A DNA stretch of 20,927 nt from Palsa-1188 sp050010575. Its GTDB lineage: Bacteria; Bacillota; DSM-12270; Thermacetogeniales; Thermacetogeniaceae. The stretch lies in contig JBEKKU010000026.1 in the NCBI GenBank assembly GCA_050010575.1, positions 1 through 20,927 on the forward strand, in the 5' to 3' direction. Made by a program: the position numbers and the translations under genes. The number at the start of each line of letters is the position of its first letter. Position 1 is the first letter of the stretch. The notes beneath the pieces are model-generated. The model made no database searches and was not told the origin of the DNA. It saw only the letters and a program-made list of their open reading frames with translations. This document shows, one piece after another, positions 5,859 to 17,272 of the stretch.

Positions 5859-7622
5859 TCACAGGCTCCGCTCCATCTCCTCCAGCAGTTGCCCGAAGCG
5901 CTCCAGGGCCTGGTTGACCGGATCGGGGCGGGACATCTCCACCCCGGCCAGCCTGAGCAGGTTCAAAGAGTAGTCGGAGCTGCCCCGGCTGAGAAAGTCC
6001 AGGTAGCGGTCGAGAGCCGGCCGGCCGTGCTGCAGAATGCCACGGGCCAGGGCGACGGCGGCCGAGAGCCCGGTGGCGTATTTGTAGACGTAGAAGGCGT
6101 TGTAGAAATGGGGAATGCGCGCCCACTCCAGGTCGATCTCCTGGTCCACTGTCATGGCGGAGCCGTGATAATCCAGGTTCAACTGGCGGTATGTCTGTTG
6201 CAGATAGCTGTTGGTCAGGGCCTCGCCGGATTCGGCTTTGGCGTGGATGATCTGCTCGAATTCGGCGAACATGGTCTGCCTGAAGATGGTGCCCCGGAAC
6301 AGTTCCAGGTAGTGGTTGAGCAGGTAGAGCCGGCGCTCCCGGTCGCTGACGGTGTGCAACAGGTGCTCCATCAGCAGCGTCTCATTGGTCGTCGAGGCCA
6401 CCTCGGCGGTGAAGATGGTGGGCATGGCGTAGATGAAGGGCTGTCGGTGGTCGGAATAGTAGAAGTGCATGGCATGCCCCATTTCGTGGGCCAGGGTGAA
6501 GGCGTTGTCGATGTTCTGGTGGTAGTTCAGCAGCACGTAGGGGTGCACGTGATAGACTCCCTCGCAGTAGGCGCCCCCGGCCTTGCCCGGCCGCTCCGGC
6601 ACGTCCACCCAGCCTGCCTGCAGCCCCCGCGACAGCGCCTCCACATAGGCCGCCCCCAGGGGAGCGAGCCCCTCCTGCACCATCTCCACCGCTTCCGGGT
6701 AGTTGACCGGCCATTTCACATCCGGCACCAGGGGGGCGTAGAGGTCATACATGTGCAGCGACTCCACCTTGAGCGCCCGCCGGCGCAGTTCCACGTACCG
6801 GTGCAGCAGATCCAGGCGGGAGCGGACCGCCCCGATCAGGTTGCTGTAGACAGCTTCGGTGACGTTCTCCTCGTGGAGGGCGGCCTCCAGGGCAGACCGG
6901 TGATGGTGCACCCGGGCCAGGTAGAGGTCGCGCTTCACCCCGGCGGTCAGGGTGGCCGCCAGGGTGTTGGAGAGCTTGCGGTAGGAGCCGTAGAGGGAGG
7001 CGAAGGTCTCCTGGCGCACCAGGCGGTCGCCGCTCTGCATCAACACGGAGTAGTTGCCCCGGGTGACCGGCTGCTCCTGGCCGTCCTCGCCCCTGATCGG
7101 GTCGAAGGTGAGGTCGGCGTTGTCGATCATCTTGAAGATCTGGTTGGGGGCCTGGATCACCTCTCCCGCCCTGGCGACGATCTCCTCCTCCGCCGGCGAT
7201 AGGGTGTGGGGCCGGTAGCGCAGCAGGTCATCGATCTCGAAGCGGTAGACCGCCAGACCGGGTTCGCTGTTCAGGAAGGAAACGATGGTCGCTTCCGGCA
7301 GCGCCAGGAGTTCCGGCGCCATGAAGGAGATGGCGGCCGCTGCCTCCGTCTCCAGGGACATGGCCCGGTCGCGCAGCCCCTGGGCAACCGGGCCGGTGGT
7401 ATCCTGATCGAATTTCATGCTGGCATAGTTGTAGATCCTGGCGCCAGTCTCCCGCAGCCGGTCCCTGGCCTGCAGGGCCTCCAGCAGCGTCGCCCCTCCG
7501 TCTCCCAGGCGTCCACGGTAACGTTCAAAGGCGGCCAGTTGCTGCTGGGCTCCGGTAAAATCCCGCTCCCAGTGCTCCTGGTCCGGATAGATCTCCTCCA
7601 GATGCCACCTGATATCATCCAC
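5859..7622 (-). CDS. pepF: Oligoendopeptidase F (M3B metallopeptidase)
   Basis: This encodes 587 residues, normal for cytoplasmic PepF, a zinc endopeptidase that cuts oligopeptides of roughly 7-17 residues. The zinc site is HEMGH at 379-383 within NAFTLAHEMGHAMHFYYS, with the third ligand Glu407 in FTAEVASTTNETLLMEHLL. The N-terminal helical half (DQEHWERDF...RIYNYASMKFDQDT) and the late GAVYCEGVYHVHPYVLLNYH-like substrate groove (residues 349-369) are typical. The start is GTG 7622, eight bases after GGAGG. There is no signal peptide. An inverted repeat and a 12-bp motif that recurs at the argC-argJ junction lie just upstream. The 3' end faces the dat gene. Confidence 0.93.
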   Translation of the reverse strand: MDDIRWHLEEIYPDQEHWERDFTGAQQQLAAFERYRGRLGDGGATLLEALQARDRLRETGARIYNYASMKFDQDTTGPVAQGLRDRAMSLETEAAAAISFMAPELLALPEATIVSFLNSEPGLAVYRFEIDDLLRYRPHTLSPAEEEIVARAGEVIQAPNQIFKMIDNADLTFDPIRGEDGQEQPVTRGNYSVLMQSGDRLVRQETFASLYGSYRKLSNTLAATLTAGVKRDLYLARVHHHRSALEAALHEENVTEAVYSNLIGAVRSRLDLLHRYVELRRRALKVESLHMYDLYAPLVPDVKWPVNYPEAVEMVQEGLAPLGAAYVEALSRGLQAGWVDVPERPGKAGGAYCEGVYHVHPYVLLNYHQNIDNAFTLAHEMGHAMHFYYSDHRQPFIYAMPTIFTAEVASTTNETLLMEHLLHTVSDRERRLYLLNHYLELFRGTIFRQTMFAEFEQIIHAKAESGEALTNSYLQQTYRQLNLDYHGSAMTVDQEIDLEWARIPHFYNAFYVYKYATGLSAAVALARGILQHGRPALDRYLDFLSRGSSDYSLNLLRLAGVEMSRPDPVNQALERFGQLLEEMERSL

Positions 7623-7636
7623 TGCATTTTCCTCCT

Positions 7637-7670
7637 GAACCGCGCTAGAACCGCGATAGGGACGGTTCTC
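7637..7670. repeat. Short inverted and direct repeats upstream of pepF
   Basis: GAACCGCG occurs twice (7637-7644 and 7648-7655). AGAACCG (7647-7653) is inverted as CGGTTCT (7663-7669). The block ends in GGGACGGTTCTC (7659-7670), a 12-mer that occurs again at 19593-19604 between argC and argJ. Confidence 0.6.
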
Positions 7671-7703
7671 TGTCGCACTTATAGGCTGCCCCAGGGCAAG
7701 GAA

Positions 7704-8066
7704 CTAGAAGCTCTCATTCTCCGCCCGCCACATCGGGTCGACGACGGAAATGAAGGACAGGTCACCGCTGCCGGTATTCTCGATCTGCTGGAGCGCTCCC
7801 GGCGGCACGTAGACGGCCTGCCCCAGGGTCACTTCGGCGGTCTCGCCATCAACGCGCAGCAGGCCCTCCCCCTCCAGAATATAATACACCTCGCAGGAGC
7901 CGGATATGCGGTGTGGCCGGGTGGCCTGGCCGGGTGGCACCACGCCTTGGGCGATGCTGCATCCCATCTGCAGCCTGCTATCCCGGGCCGGATGCAACAG
8001 CTCACACATGGTGCTGCCATCCGGGGCCATGAAATAGGCACCTTTCTCAATGTCCTTGATGATCAT
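7704..8066 (-). CDS. Small cupin-domain protein
   Basis: This is a single-domain cupin of 120 residues, starting at ATG 8066 nine bases after GGGAGGT; an in-frame start at 8093 would lie before that site. The beta-barrel signature is clear: PPGQATRPHRISGSCEVYYILEGEG (motif 1) and GQAVYVPPGALQQIENTG (motif 2). Cupins of this type bind a metal and small ligands or act as isomerases, oxygenases or sensors; the specific role here is unknown. The usual metal ligands are partly lost: the motif 1 second histidine is Ile, and the motif 2 histidine is Gln, while the first His and the Glu remain. That suggests weak or altered metal binding. It lies upstream of pepF on the same strand, 81 bases apart, and may be cotranscribed. 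Confidence 0.85.
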   Translation of the reverse strand: MIIKDIEKGAYFMAPDGSTMCELLHPARDSRLQMGCSIAQGVVPPGQATRPHRISGSCEVYYILEGEGLLRVDGETAEVTLGQAVYVPPGALQQIENTGSGDLSFISVVDPMWRAENESF

Positions 8067-8240
8067 TTTCCATCGACCTCCCTCAGTTGCCATTCCCCTT
8101 TAATGTAATGTAACTCAGGATGCCTCTCCTGTAAAGGACTTGACCGGTTTTAGCCGATTATAGGGAATTTTAGTCTAAAAAAGCCTGTGGAAGACCTATT
8201 TTTTACAAAGATTTTACATCTAAAGAGGAATGATTGGGCC

Positions 8241-8268
8241 TTGGTCGAATAAGTTAATAATTTATAAA
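8241..8268 (+). promoter_or_regulatory. Possible promoter of the zinc-ribbon/TM2 gene
   Basis: TTGGTC (8241-8246) and TATAAA (8263-8268) are 16 bases apart in an AT-rich intergenic stretch, about 43 bases before the start codon. The -35 match is weak, so this is tentative. Confidence 0.3.
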
Positions 8269-8310
8269 TCTTTCTTGTATATAAATAAACTGGAACGGAG
8301 GTGGCTTAAT

Positions 8311-8703
8311 ATGTTTTGCCGTAATTGCGGCAAAGAAGTCCCTGAACTGGCCGTGGTCTGTATCGGTTGCGGCTGCCCTCCCCAGGCCGGCAGCAAGTAC
8401 TGTCAAAACTGCGCCGCTGAAACCAGCGCTCCACAAGAAATATGTATAAAGTGTGGGGTAAAGCTGGCAAAGGCCCAACCAGAGGGCGCCAAATCAAAAA
8501 TTGCGGCGGGGCTTTTAGGGATTTTTCTGGGATCGATTGGTGTTCACCGTTTTTATCTCGGGTACGTCGGGATAGGTATTGCACAGATTATTGTGACCCT
8601 GGTCACCTTCGGCATTGGTGGCATCTGGGGCTTTATTGAAGGCATTCTGATTTTAACCGGTACGATTAATAAAGATGCCAAGGGACAGCCGTTAGCCAAC
8701 TGA
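8311..8703 (+). CDS. Zinc-ribbon and TM2-domain membrane protein
   Basis: This 130-residue protein starts at ATG 8311, behind GGAGGTGGCTTAAT. The first ~52 residues hold four CxxC pairs: CRNC and CIGC (paired Cys knuckles with a Gly-Cys-Pro turn), then CQNC and CIKC, i.e. two zinc-ribbon-like units. After a short Lys/Gln linker comes a TM2 domain from about residue 62: a first membrane helix (IAAGLLGIFLGSIGVHRFYLG) with the family's G-x-H-R-F-Y-x-G turn, then a second helix (IAQIIVTLVTFGIGGIWGFIEGI). TM2 proteins are inner-membrane proteins of uncertain function, and the N-terminal zinc ribbon plus TM2 pairing is common in Firmicutes. The upstream gene is divergent, and the downstream Ser/Thr-rich gene is 180 bases away. 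Confidence 0.9.
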   Translation: MFCRNCGKEVPELAVVCIGCGCPPQAGSKYCQNCAAETSAPQEICIKCGVKLAKAQPEGAKSKIAAGLLGIFLGSIGVHRFYLGYVGIGIAQIIVTLVTFGIGGIWGFIEGILILTGTINKDAKGQPLAN

Positions 8704-8882
8704 GACCATAATTTATTTACATTTATCCGCTCAAGTTTCCATCGTAGCTGCAGATATGAAATTTGAAGGGTTAAGCCGCGATTACAAGGGAGTATATCCG
8801 GAGAAAGAGGGAGTTTGCCACGATCAACCTGACTCCGCTTCAGACCACCACCATCAGCAGGTACCTGGTCACCTCGAACCTG

Positions 8883-9209
8883 TTGAAAAGCAACTTCGGC
8901 ACCTCCAACGACCAGTTGCAGAGTGTCTTATCCAATCTGATGAACCAGACCACTGCGGCTGACTCGGCAGAGATCAGCAAAGCGGCCAGCGCGGCCGGTG
9001 ATAGCAGCAGCACTGATGATAGCACCGGCGACAGCAGCGCCAGCACTGGCAGCAGTTCGGCTACGGGCCGCACGGCCAGCAGTTCAACTACTGACAGCAC
9101 CGCCAGCACCAGCAGCAGCGGTTTGAACAGCATTATAGACGGCAGCACCGGAACATCGGCATCATTGGTATCCTCACTCCTGGGCTCATTGATCGATACC
9201 TACGCCTGA
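8883..9209 (+). CDS. Ser/Thr-rich small protein of unknown function
   Basis: From TTG 8883 this reads 108 residues. It begins with SNFGTSNDQLQSVLSNLMNQ, passes through a long low-complexity Ser/Thr/Ala/Gly segment (roughly residues 28-80), and ends with a hydrophobic LVSSLLGSLIDTYA tail. The frame is open further upstream: ACG at 8820 sits six bases after GAGGGAG and would give a more natural N-terminus (INLTPLQTTTISRYLVTSNLLKSNFG). The true start is probably there, with ACG replacing ATG or used as a rare start. I do not recognise the family. The Ser/Thr-rich centre looks like a flexible linker. It ends 36 bases before a hairpin shared with convergent argG. Confidence 0.6.
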   Translation: MKSNFGTSNDQLQSVLSNLMNQTTAADSAEISKAASAAGDSSSTDDSTGDSSASTGSSSATGRTASSSTTDSTASTSSSGLNSIIDGSTGTSASLVSSLLGSLIDTYA

Positions 9210-9245
9210 CCCACCCTTGTCGAGTCATACCTGACAGCATAATCG

Positions 9246-9272
9246 AGGCGCCATCCGCATGCGATGGCGCCT
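9246..9272 (+). terminator. Hairpin terminator between the Ser/Thr-rich gene and argG
   Basis: AGGCGCCATC and GATGGCGCCT form a perfect ten-pair stem around a seven-base loop, followed by TTTCGATCT on the plus strand. It sits between convergent gene ends and may serve both directions, though the T tract is short on plus and absent on minus. Confidence 0.6.
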
Positions 9273-9311
9273 TTCGATCTGCTGAACCAATTGTTTCCGG
9301 GGCAGGCAAAC

Positions 9312-10523
9312 CTATTTCAACCCGGCCTTTTCCTTCATCATCGCCCGCACCTTCAAGGGCAGGCCGAACAGGTTGATGAAGCCCTGGGCGTCCTTGTGGT
9401 TGTATAGTTCGAAGTGGCCGAAGGTGGCGAAGCCTTCATGATACAGGGAATAGGGAGAGGTGGCCCCGGCCGGGGTGCAGTTCCCTTTGAACAGCTTCAG
9501 GCGCACGGTGCCGGTGACCGTCTTCTGGGTCTCGTCGACGAAGGCGGACAGGGCCTCCCGCAGCGGGGAGAACCACAGGCCGTCGTAGACCAGCTCGGCG
9601 AAGCGCAGGGCGACGACTTCCTTGAAGTGCAGGGTGTTGCGGTCGAGGGTCAGGTATTCCAGTTCCCGGTGGGCGTAGTAGAGCACGGCGCCGCCGGGGT
9701 TCTCGTAGACGCCCCGGGACTTCATGCCCACCAGGCGGTTTTCCACCATGTCGACGATCCCCACCCCGTTGGCGCCGGCGATCCGGTTCAACTCTGTTAA
9801 AAGGGTGACCCCATCGGTCTGCTTGCCGTTGAGCGAGCAGGGCACGCCCTGCTCGAAGCCGATCTCCACGTAGGTCGGCTTGTCCGGGGCCTGCTCCGGC
9901 CAGGTGGTCAGCAGCAGCACGTCATCCGGCGGTTCCTTGGCCGGATCCTCCAGGTCGGCGCCCTCGTGGCTCAGGTGCCAGATGTTGCGGTCACAGCTAT
10001 ACGGACGGTCCTTGGACACCGGCACCTCGATCCCCCGGGCGATGGCGTAGTTGATGGCATCCTCCCGGGACCTGATGTCCCAGATGCGCCAGGGGGCGAT
10101 CACCTTGAGGTTGGGGTTCAGGGCCTGCACGGAGACGTCGAAGCGCACCTGGTCGTTCCCCTTGCCGGTCGCCCCGTGGGCCACGGCGTCGGCGCCCTCG
10201 GCCTCGGCGATCTCCACCAGGTACTTGGCGATCAGCGGGCGGGCGAAGGATGTCCCCAGCAGGTACTTGCCCTCGTAGACGGCTCCCGCCTTGAGGGTGG
10301 GGAAGATGTATTCCTCCACGAACTCCTTCTGTAAATCCTTGATGTAGATCTTGCTGGCCCCCGCTTTCTTCGAGCGCTCCTCCAGGCCGTCCAGTTCCTC
10401 GCCCTGCCCCAGGTCGGCGGCAAAGCAGATCACCTCACAGCCGTAGTTGTCCTTGAACCAGGGGATGGCCACCGAGGTATCGAGACCGCCGGAATAGGCC
10501 AGCACGACTTTTTTGATTTCCAC
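9312..10523 (-). CDS. argG: Argininosuccinate synthase
   Basis: This encodes 403 residues. It joins citrulline and aspartate with ATP to give argininosuccinate. The N-type ATP pyrophosphatase loop is at residues 9-17 (AYSGGLDTS), and the citrulline/aspartate-binding elements include HGATGKGNDQVRF and PYSCDRNIWHLSHEG. The C-terminal region (GMKSRGVYENPGG and the Tyr-rich segment after it) is complete. The start is GTG 10523 behind AGGAGG. It is the last arginine gene of the cluster and lies 99 bases after the CPBP gene. No argH follows: the next gene is convergent, so the lyase must be encoded elsewhere. The sequence shows no truncation or frameshift. Confidence 0.97.
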   Translation of the reverse strand: MEIKKVVLAYSGGLDTSVAIPWFKDNYGCEVICFAADLGQGEELDGLEERSKKAGASKIYIKDLQKEFVEEYIFPTLKAGAVYEGKYLLGTSFARPLIAKYLVEIAEAEGADAVAHGATGKGNDQVRFDVSVQALNPNLKVIAPWRIWDIRSREDAINYAIARGIEVPVSKDRPYSCDRNIWHLSHEGADLEDPAKEPPDDVLLLTTWPEQAPDKPTYVEIGFEQGVPCSLNGKQTDGVTLLTELNRIAGANGVGIVDMVENRLVGMKSRGVYENPGGAVLYYAHRELEYLTLDRNTLHFKEVVALRFAELVYDGLWFSPLREALSAFVDETQKTVTGTVRLKLFKGNCTPAGATSPYSLYHEGFATFGHFELYNHKDAQGFINLFGLPLKVRAMMKEKAGLK

Positions 10524-10622
10524 GATAACTCCTCCTAAAATTTTTAAGTAGTTTTACTGTGATGACACCAGGCCTAAACGGGCGTCCAGAGATCCCTCAA
10601 CGGATCGTGCCGGGCCAGCCGG

Positions 10623-11432
10623 TCAGGCTTGGACAGCAACGGGCTCGGTAAATATAGCCCCGGGCTTGCTCAGTGAGATTACCAGCGCTGCCGCCAGCAG
10701 CACCGCGCACATGATCCCCACCCCCAGCGGCTCGATGCCGTTGATGGCCATGGCGCCGTTCAGGTTGAACAGCCAGTGCACGATGATCAGCAGCGGGAGG
10801 CTGCCGCCGGTGGCGTTGTATACTGCCGTCATCAAGATAGTGCCGCAGAGGATGTAGATAAAATATAGCGGAAACGTATTGATGCTCTGCGGGCTGCCGG
10901 AAAACAGGAACGCCGGGATGTGCCAGGCGCCCCAGATGCAGCCCAGGATCAGGCTGGCCGCCAGCGGACTGTAGCGCCGCTGCAGCAGCGGCAGGGCCAG
11001 GCCCCGCCAGCCCAGCTCCTCGCCCAGGGGGCCGGTGGTGGTGACCAGGGTCAACAGCGCCAGGGGCACCGACAGGGCCGGGGAATAGCTAATCGCCGGC
11101 ACGTAGCCGCCGGTCAGGGTAGTCACCAGCCGCACGAACAGGTCCAGGCCCACGAACAGGGCGGTCAGCCCCACGTACCACCAGATGCCCACGTTCCAAC
11201 GCAGCAGCCGGGCCAGGAAGGAACCCAGGCCGCTGGGGCCGTAGACCGCGGAGACCAGGAACAGGGCCGCGATGGTGGGGGCGCAGCCGCCGACCACAAT
11301 GAATACCGGATTGTCCGGGCCGGTTATCCCGGTCAGCAGCCGGAACTGCGGGGAGAAGACCAGCAGCCCCCACAAGCCCCAGTTGAGCAGGAAGGTGAGC
11401 CCGAAGAACGCCAGCAGCGTTTTCCTGCTCAT
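10623..11432 (-). CDS. CPBP-family intramembrane metalloprotease
   Basis: This 269-residue, strongly hydrophobic protein has about seven or eight membrane segments. It carries the CPBP (CAAX protease and bacteriocin-processing, Rce1-like) motifs: Glu138-Glu139 with Arg143 in GEELGWRG, His171 in WGAWHIPAF, and His219 with Asn223 in VHWLFN. Such enzymes cleave near the C-terminus of substrates inside the membrane; in bacteria they process peptides or confer bacteriocin self-immunity. Its ATG overlaps the argF stop (TAATG), so it is probably translated by coupling and cotranscribed with the arginine genes. It has no known role in arginine synthesis. Its substrate is unknown. Confidence 0.9.
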   Translation of the reverse strand: MSRKTLLAFFGLTFLLNWGLWGLLVFSPQFRLLTGITGPDNPVFIVVGGCAPTIAALFLVSAVYGPSGLGSFLARLLRWNVGIWWYVGLTALFVGLDLFVRLVTTLTGGYVPAISYSPALSVPLALLTLVTTTGPLGEELGWRGLALPLLQRRYSPLAASLILGCIWGAWHIPAFLFSGSPQSINTFPLYFIYILCGTILMTAVYNATGGSLPLLIIVHWLFNLNGAMAINGIEPLGVGIMCAVLLAAALVISLSKPGAIFTEPVAVQA

Positions 11433-12379
11433 TACAGCAGCAGGGCCAGGATCGCCTTGTGGGCGTGCAGGCGGTTCTCCGCCTCGTCGAAGGCCACCGA
11501 CTGCGGCCCGTCGAGCACCTCAGCGGTGATCTCCTCGCCCCGGTGGGCCGGCAGGCAGTGCAGCACTACGGAGCCCGGCGCCGCCGCTTGCAGCAGTGTG
11601 GCGTTGATCTGGTAGCGGGAGAAGGCCCTGATCCGCTCCGCCTGCTCCGCCTCCTGCCCCATGCTCGCCCAGATGTCGGTATAAAGAACGTCGGCGCCGG
11701 CAACAGCCTCGAACGGGTCGGTGACTACTTCCAATTTCACTCCGGTGGCGCCGGCATCCGTCCGCGCCCCGGCCAGGATCTCCGTATCCGGCTCGTAGCC
11801 GGGGGGGCAGGCGATGCTCATGTGCATCCCCACCTTGGCGCAGATCTGCAGCAGGGAGTGGGCGACGTTGTTGCCGTCCCCGATGAAGGCCAGCTTCAGG
11901 CCGGCCAGCTTGCCCTGGTGCTCCTCGATGGTCAGCATGTCCGCCAGGGCCTGGGTGGGGTGCATCAGATCGGTCAGGCCGTTGATCACCGGGATCGAAC
12001 CGTATGTGGCCAGGTCGTCCACGTCCACCTGGGCGAAGGTGCGGATCATGATCCCGTCCAGGTAGCGCTCCAGGGTGCGGGCGGTGTCGCCGATCGTCTC
12101 CCCCCGGCGCAGTTGGATGTCCTGGGCGCTTAGAAACAGGGCGTAGCCGCCCAGCTGGTACATCCCCACCTCGAAGGAGACCCGGGTGCGGGTGGACGGT
12201 TTGGTGAAGATCATCCCCAGGCTCTTCCCCTGCAATACCGGGTGGGGTATCCCCGCCTTCCATTCTCTCTTCAAGTCGTGGGCCGCGTCCAGCAGGAGCC
12301 TGATCTCCTCACCGCTGAAATCGCTGATCGATAGGTAATCCCGGCCTTTCAGCCGCGTATCCAGGTATGCTCCGGCCAT
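11432..12379 (-). CDS. argF: Ornithine carbamoyltransferase
   Basis: This 315-residue enzyme makes citrulline from ornithine and carbamoyl phosphate. The carbamoyl-phosphate loop STRTR is at residues 62-66, followed by HPTQALADML, then FIGDGNN, and the ornithine loop HCLPAHRGEEIT with its active-site Cys. A DIWASMG segment corresponds to the family's D-x-x-x-S-M loop. The start ATG 12379 is eight bases after GGAGG; the upstream in-frame GTG at 12397 would place that ribosome site inside the gene and is rejected. Its stop overlaps the CPBP start. It follows carB by 75 bases, consistent with carbamoyl phosphate being made and used by products of one transcript. Confidence 0.96.
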   Translation of the reverse strand: MAGAYLDTRLKGRDYLSISDFSGEEIRLLLDAAHDLKREWKAGIPHPVLQGKSLGMIFTKPSTRTRVSFEVGMYQLGGYALFLSAQDIQLRRGETIGDTARTLERYLDGIMIRTFAQVDVDDLATYGSIPVINGLTDLMHPTQALADMLTIEEHQGKLAGLKLAFIGDGNNVAHSLLQICAKVGMHMSIACPPGYEPDTEILAGARTDAGATGVKLEVVTDPFEAVAGADVLYTDIWASMGQEAEQAERIRAFSRYQINATLLQAAAPGSVVLHCLPAHRGEEITAEVLDGPQSVAFDEAENRLHAHKAILALLL

Positions 12380-12454
12380 GCTTCCGGCCTCCCTCACGTA
12401 ATGGTCCTTGATTGTTGGTCCTAACGTGTACTTTCTTTAGAAGCAAATGGTTTA

Positions 12455-15760
<3,306 letters not shown>

Positions 15761-15777
15761 CTCGGTGCCCCCTTTCA

Positions 15778-15900
15778 TGATGCCTCTCATGTGCATTGAT
15801 GACGCCTGGATGATTGCTTGGCACCCTTGATGCCTGCACCGTCTGATGCTTGCGTTTTTAATGATGCTTACTTCTTGGTGATGTTTGCGCTTTGATGCTT
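15778..15900. repeat. Degenerate tandem TGATGC array in the argD-carB gap
   Basis: On the plus strand TGATGC or a one-base variant begins at 15778, 15797, 15811, 15828, 15844, 15862, 15879 and 15893: eight copies spaced 14-19 bases. Several continue as TGATGCTTAC or TGATGCTTGCG. The array fills most of the 165-base gap between argD and carB, where carA is often found in related clusters. On the transcript it reads as repeated GCATCA. Confidence 0.65.
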
Positions 15901-15925
15901 ACCCCTTAATGGTTCCAAGCCCGGT

Positions 15926-17197
15926 CTAACCCTGCAACTCCCCGGCAATCTGCTGCAGGGCTGTTTTCAATATGGCCACCGCCTCGTCCACCTCGTCCCT
16001 GGTGATGGTCAGGGGCGGTATGAAGCGAAGCACGCTATCGGCAGTACAATTGATCAGCAGGCCGTTCTCCTGGCAGAGGGCGACCGCCCGCTTGCCGGTG
16101 CCCGGCGCCAGGGCAGCTGGTGCGGTGTAGTCCAATTCCATCCCCACCAGCAGACCGCGCCCCCGCACCTCTTTGATGAAGGGGAATTGCGCCTGCAACT
16201 CCCGCAGCTTCAGCATCAGGTGATTGCCGGTCTGCTCGGCGTTGGCCGGCAGGTTTTCCTGCTCCATGATATCCAGCACCGCCAGGGCGGCAGCGCAGGC
16301 CACCGGGTTGCCCCCGAAGGTGCTGCCGTGGGTGCCCGGCTGAAAGGCTGCGGCCACCTCCTGGCGGGCCAGCAGGGCGCCGATCGGCAATCCTCCTCCC
16401 AGGGCCTTGGCCAGGGTCATCACGTCCGGCTGCACACCGTAGTGCTCGAAGGCAAACATCTTGCCGGTCCGGCCGAGGCCGCACTGCACCTCGTCGCACA
16501 CCAGCAGCACCCCGTGCTCCTCCCGCACCCGATCCAGCGCCTGCATGAACTCCGTGGTGGCCTCGTTGACTCCGCCCTCCCCCTGCACCGGCTCGATGAA
16601 GATCGCCACCGTCTGAGGGTTGATTGCCGCCCGCAGGGCGTCGACATCCTTGAAAGGCAGGTGCACGAAACCGCCGGGCAGCGGCTCGAAGCCCTGCCAG
16701 AACTTGGGCTGGGCGGTGGCGGTGAGGGCTCCCAGGGTGCGGCCATGGAAAGAGGTGGTGAAGGAGATGATCTCCGGATGCTCCTTGCCGTGCTGGCTGG
16801 CATACTTGCGCACCAGCTTGATCGCCGCCTCGTTGGCCTCGGTGCCGCTGTTGCAGAAGAAGGCCCGGTCGAGGCCGCTGAGGTGGACGAGCCGCTTGGC
16901 CAGGGCCACCGGTTGGGGAAACCAGTAGAGGTTGGAGCAGTGGATCAGTTGCTCTGCCTGCTCCTGAATCGCCGCCACCACCCGGGGATGGCAGTGGCCG
17001 ACGGAGTTGACGGCGATACCGCCGACGCAGTCCAGATAGCTGCGCCCCTCGGCGTCCCAGACCCGGGCGCCCTGCCCCCTGACCAGTACCAGGGGCAGCT
17101 GGGCGTAGTTCTGCATCAGGTACTGCTGGCCGTCCTCGATTACCTGTTCCGTATATGACTTGCCCGTAGTTGTAGCTTCAGGCGATATTTCTTTCAT
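15926..17197 (-). CDS. argD: Acetylornithine aminotransferase
   Basis: This 423-residue class III PLP aminotransferase converts N-acetylglutamate semialdehyde to N-acetylornithine with glutamate as amino donor. Features seen are the substrate/PLP entrance (DCVGGIAVNSVGHCHP), the cofactor phosphate loop SGTEANEAAIK at 117-127, Asp235 in LVCDEVQCGLGRTG, and the PLP lysine Lys264 in TLAKALGGGLPIGA, followed by HGSTFGGNP. ATG 17197 is chosen for its GAGGGGAG ribosome site about four bases upstream; an earlier in-frame start at 17239 lies inside the argB-argD spacer. It follows argB by 75 bases. Ornithine or succinyl-ornithine aminotransferases are relatives, but the operon settles the call. Confidence 0.95.
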   Translation of the reverse strand: MKEISPEATTTGKSYTEQVIEDGQQYLMQNYAQLPLVLVRGQGARVWDAEGRSYLDCVGGIAVNSVGHCHPRVVAAIQEQAEQLIHCSNLYWFPQPVALAKRLVHLSGLDRAFFCNSGTEANEAAIKLVRKYASQHGKEHPEIISFTTSFHGRTLGALTATAQPKFWQGFEPLPGGFVHLPFKDVDALRAAINPQTVAIFIEPVQGEGGVNEATTEFMQALDRVREEHGVLLVCDEVQCGLGRTGKMFAFEHYGVQPDVMTLAKALGGGLPIGALLARQEVAAAFQPGTHGSTFGGNPVACAAALAVLDIMEQENLPANAEQTGNHLMLKLRELQAQFPFIKEVRGRGLLVGMELDYTAPAALAPGTGKRAVALCQENGLLINCTADSVLRFIPPLTITRDEVDEAVAILKTALQQIAGELQG

Positions 17198-17227
17198 GTT
17201 TCTCCCCTCACTTTCCTGGTGTAAATG

Positions 17228-17265
17228 CCCTGCGGGCACCGCTGATGTTCATCATGCGGGTACCC
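17228..17265. repeat. GC-rich imperfect palindrome in the argB-argD spacer
   Basis: CCCTGCGGGC at 17228-17237 is also present at 5-14. The stretch 17234-17265 folds as GGGTACC/GGTGCCC, GCG/CGC and TGAT/ATCA pairs with a GAAC loop, one wobble and two bulges on the minus strand. It lacks a T tract, so it is more likely a transcript-stability hairpin or mobile repeat than a terminator. Confidence 0.5.
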
Positions 17266-17272
17266 CTGGCAG

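Noticed and set aside
5826..7202. 458-codon plus-strand ORF
   Set aside because: It is antisense to pepF, which has a complete zinc site and family length.
8840..9148. Leu/Val-rich minus ORF resembling membrane protein
   Set aside because: It is an antisense artefact of the Ser/Thr codon repeats in the plus-strand gene.
15778..15900. CRISPR array
   Set aside because: The repeats are only 6-10 bases and degenerate, spacers are too short and variable, and there are no cas genes.
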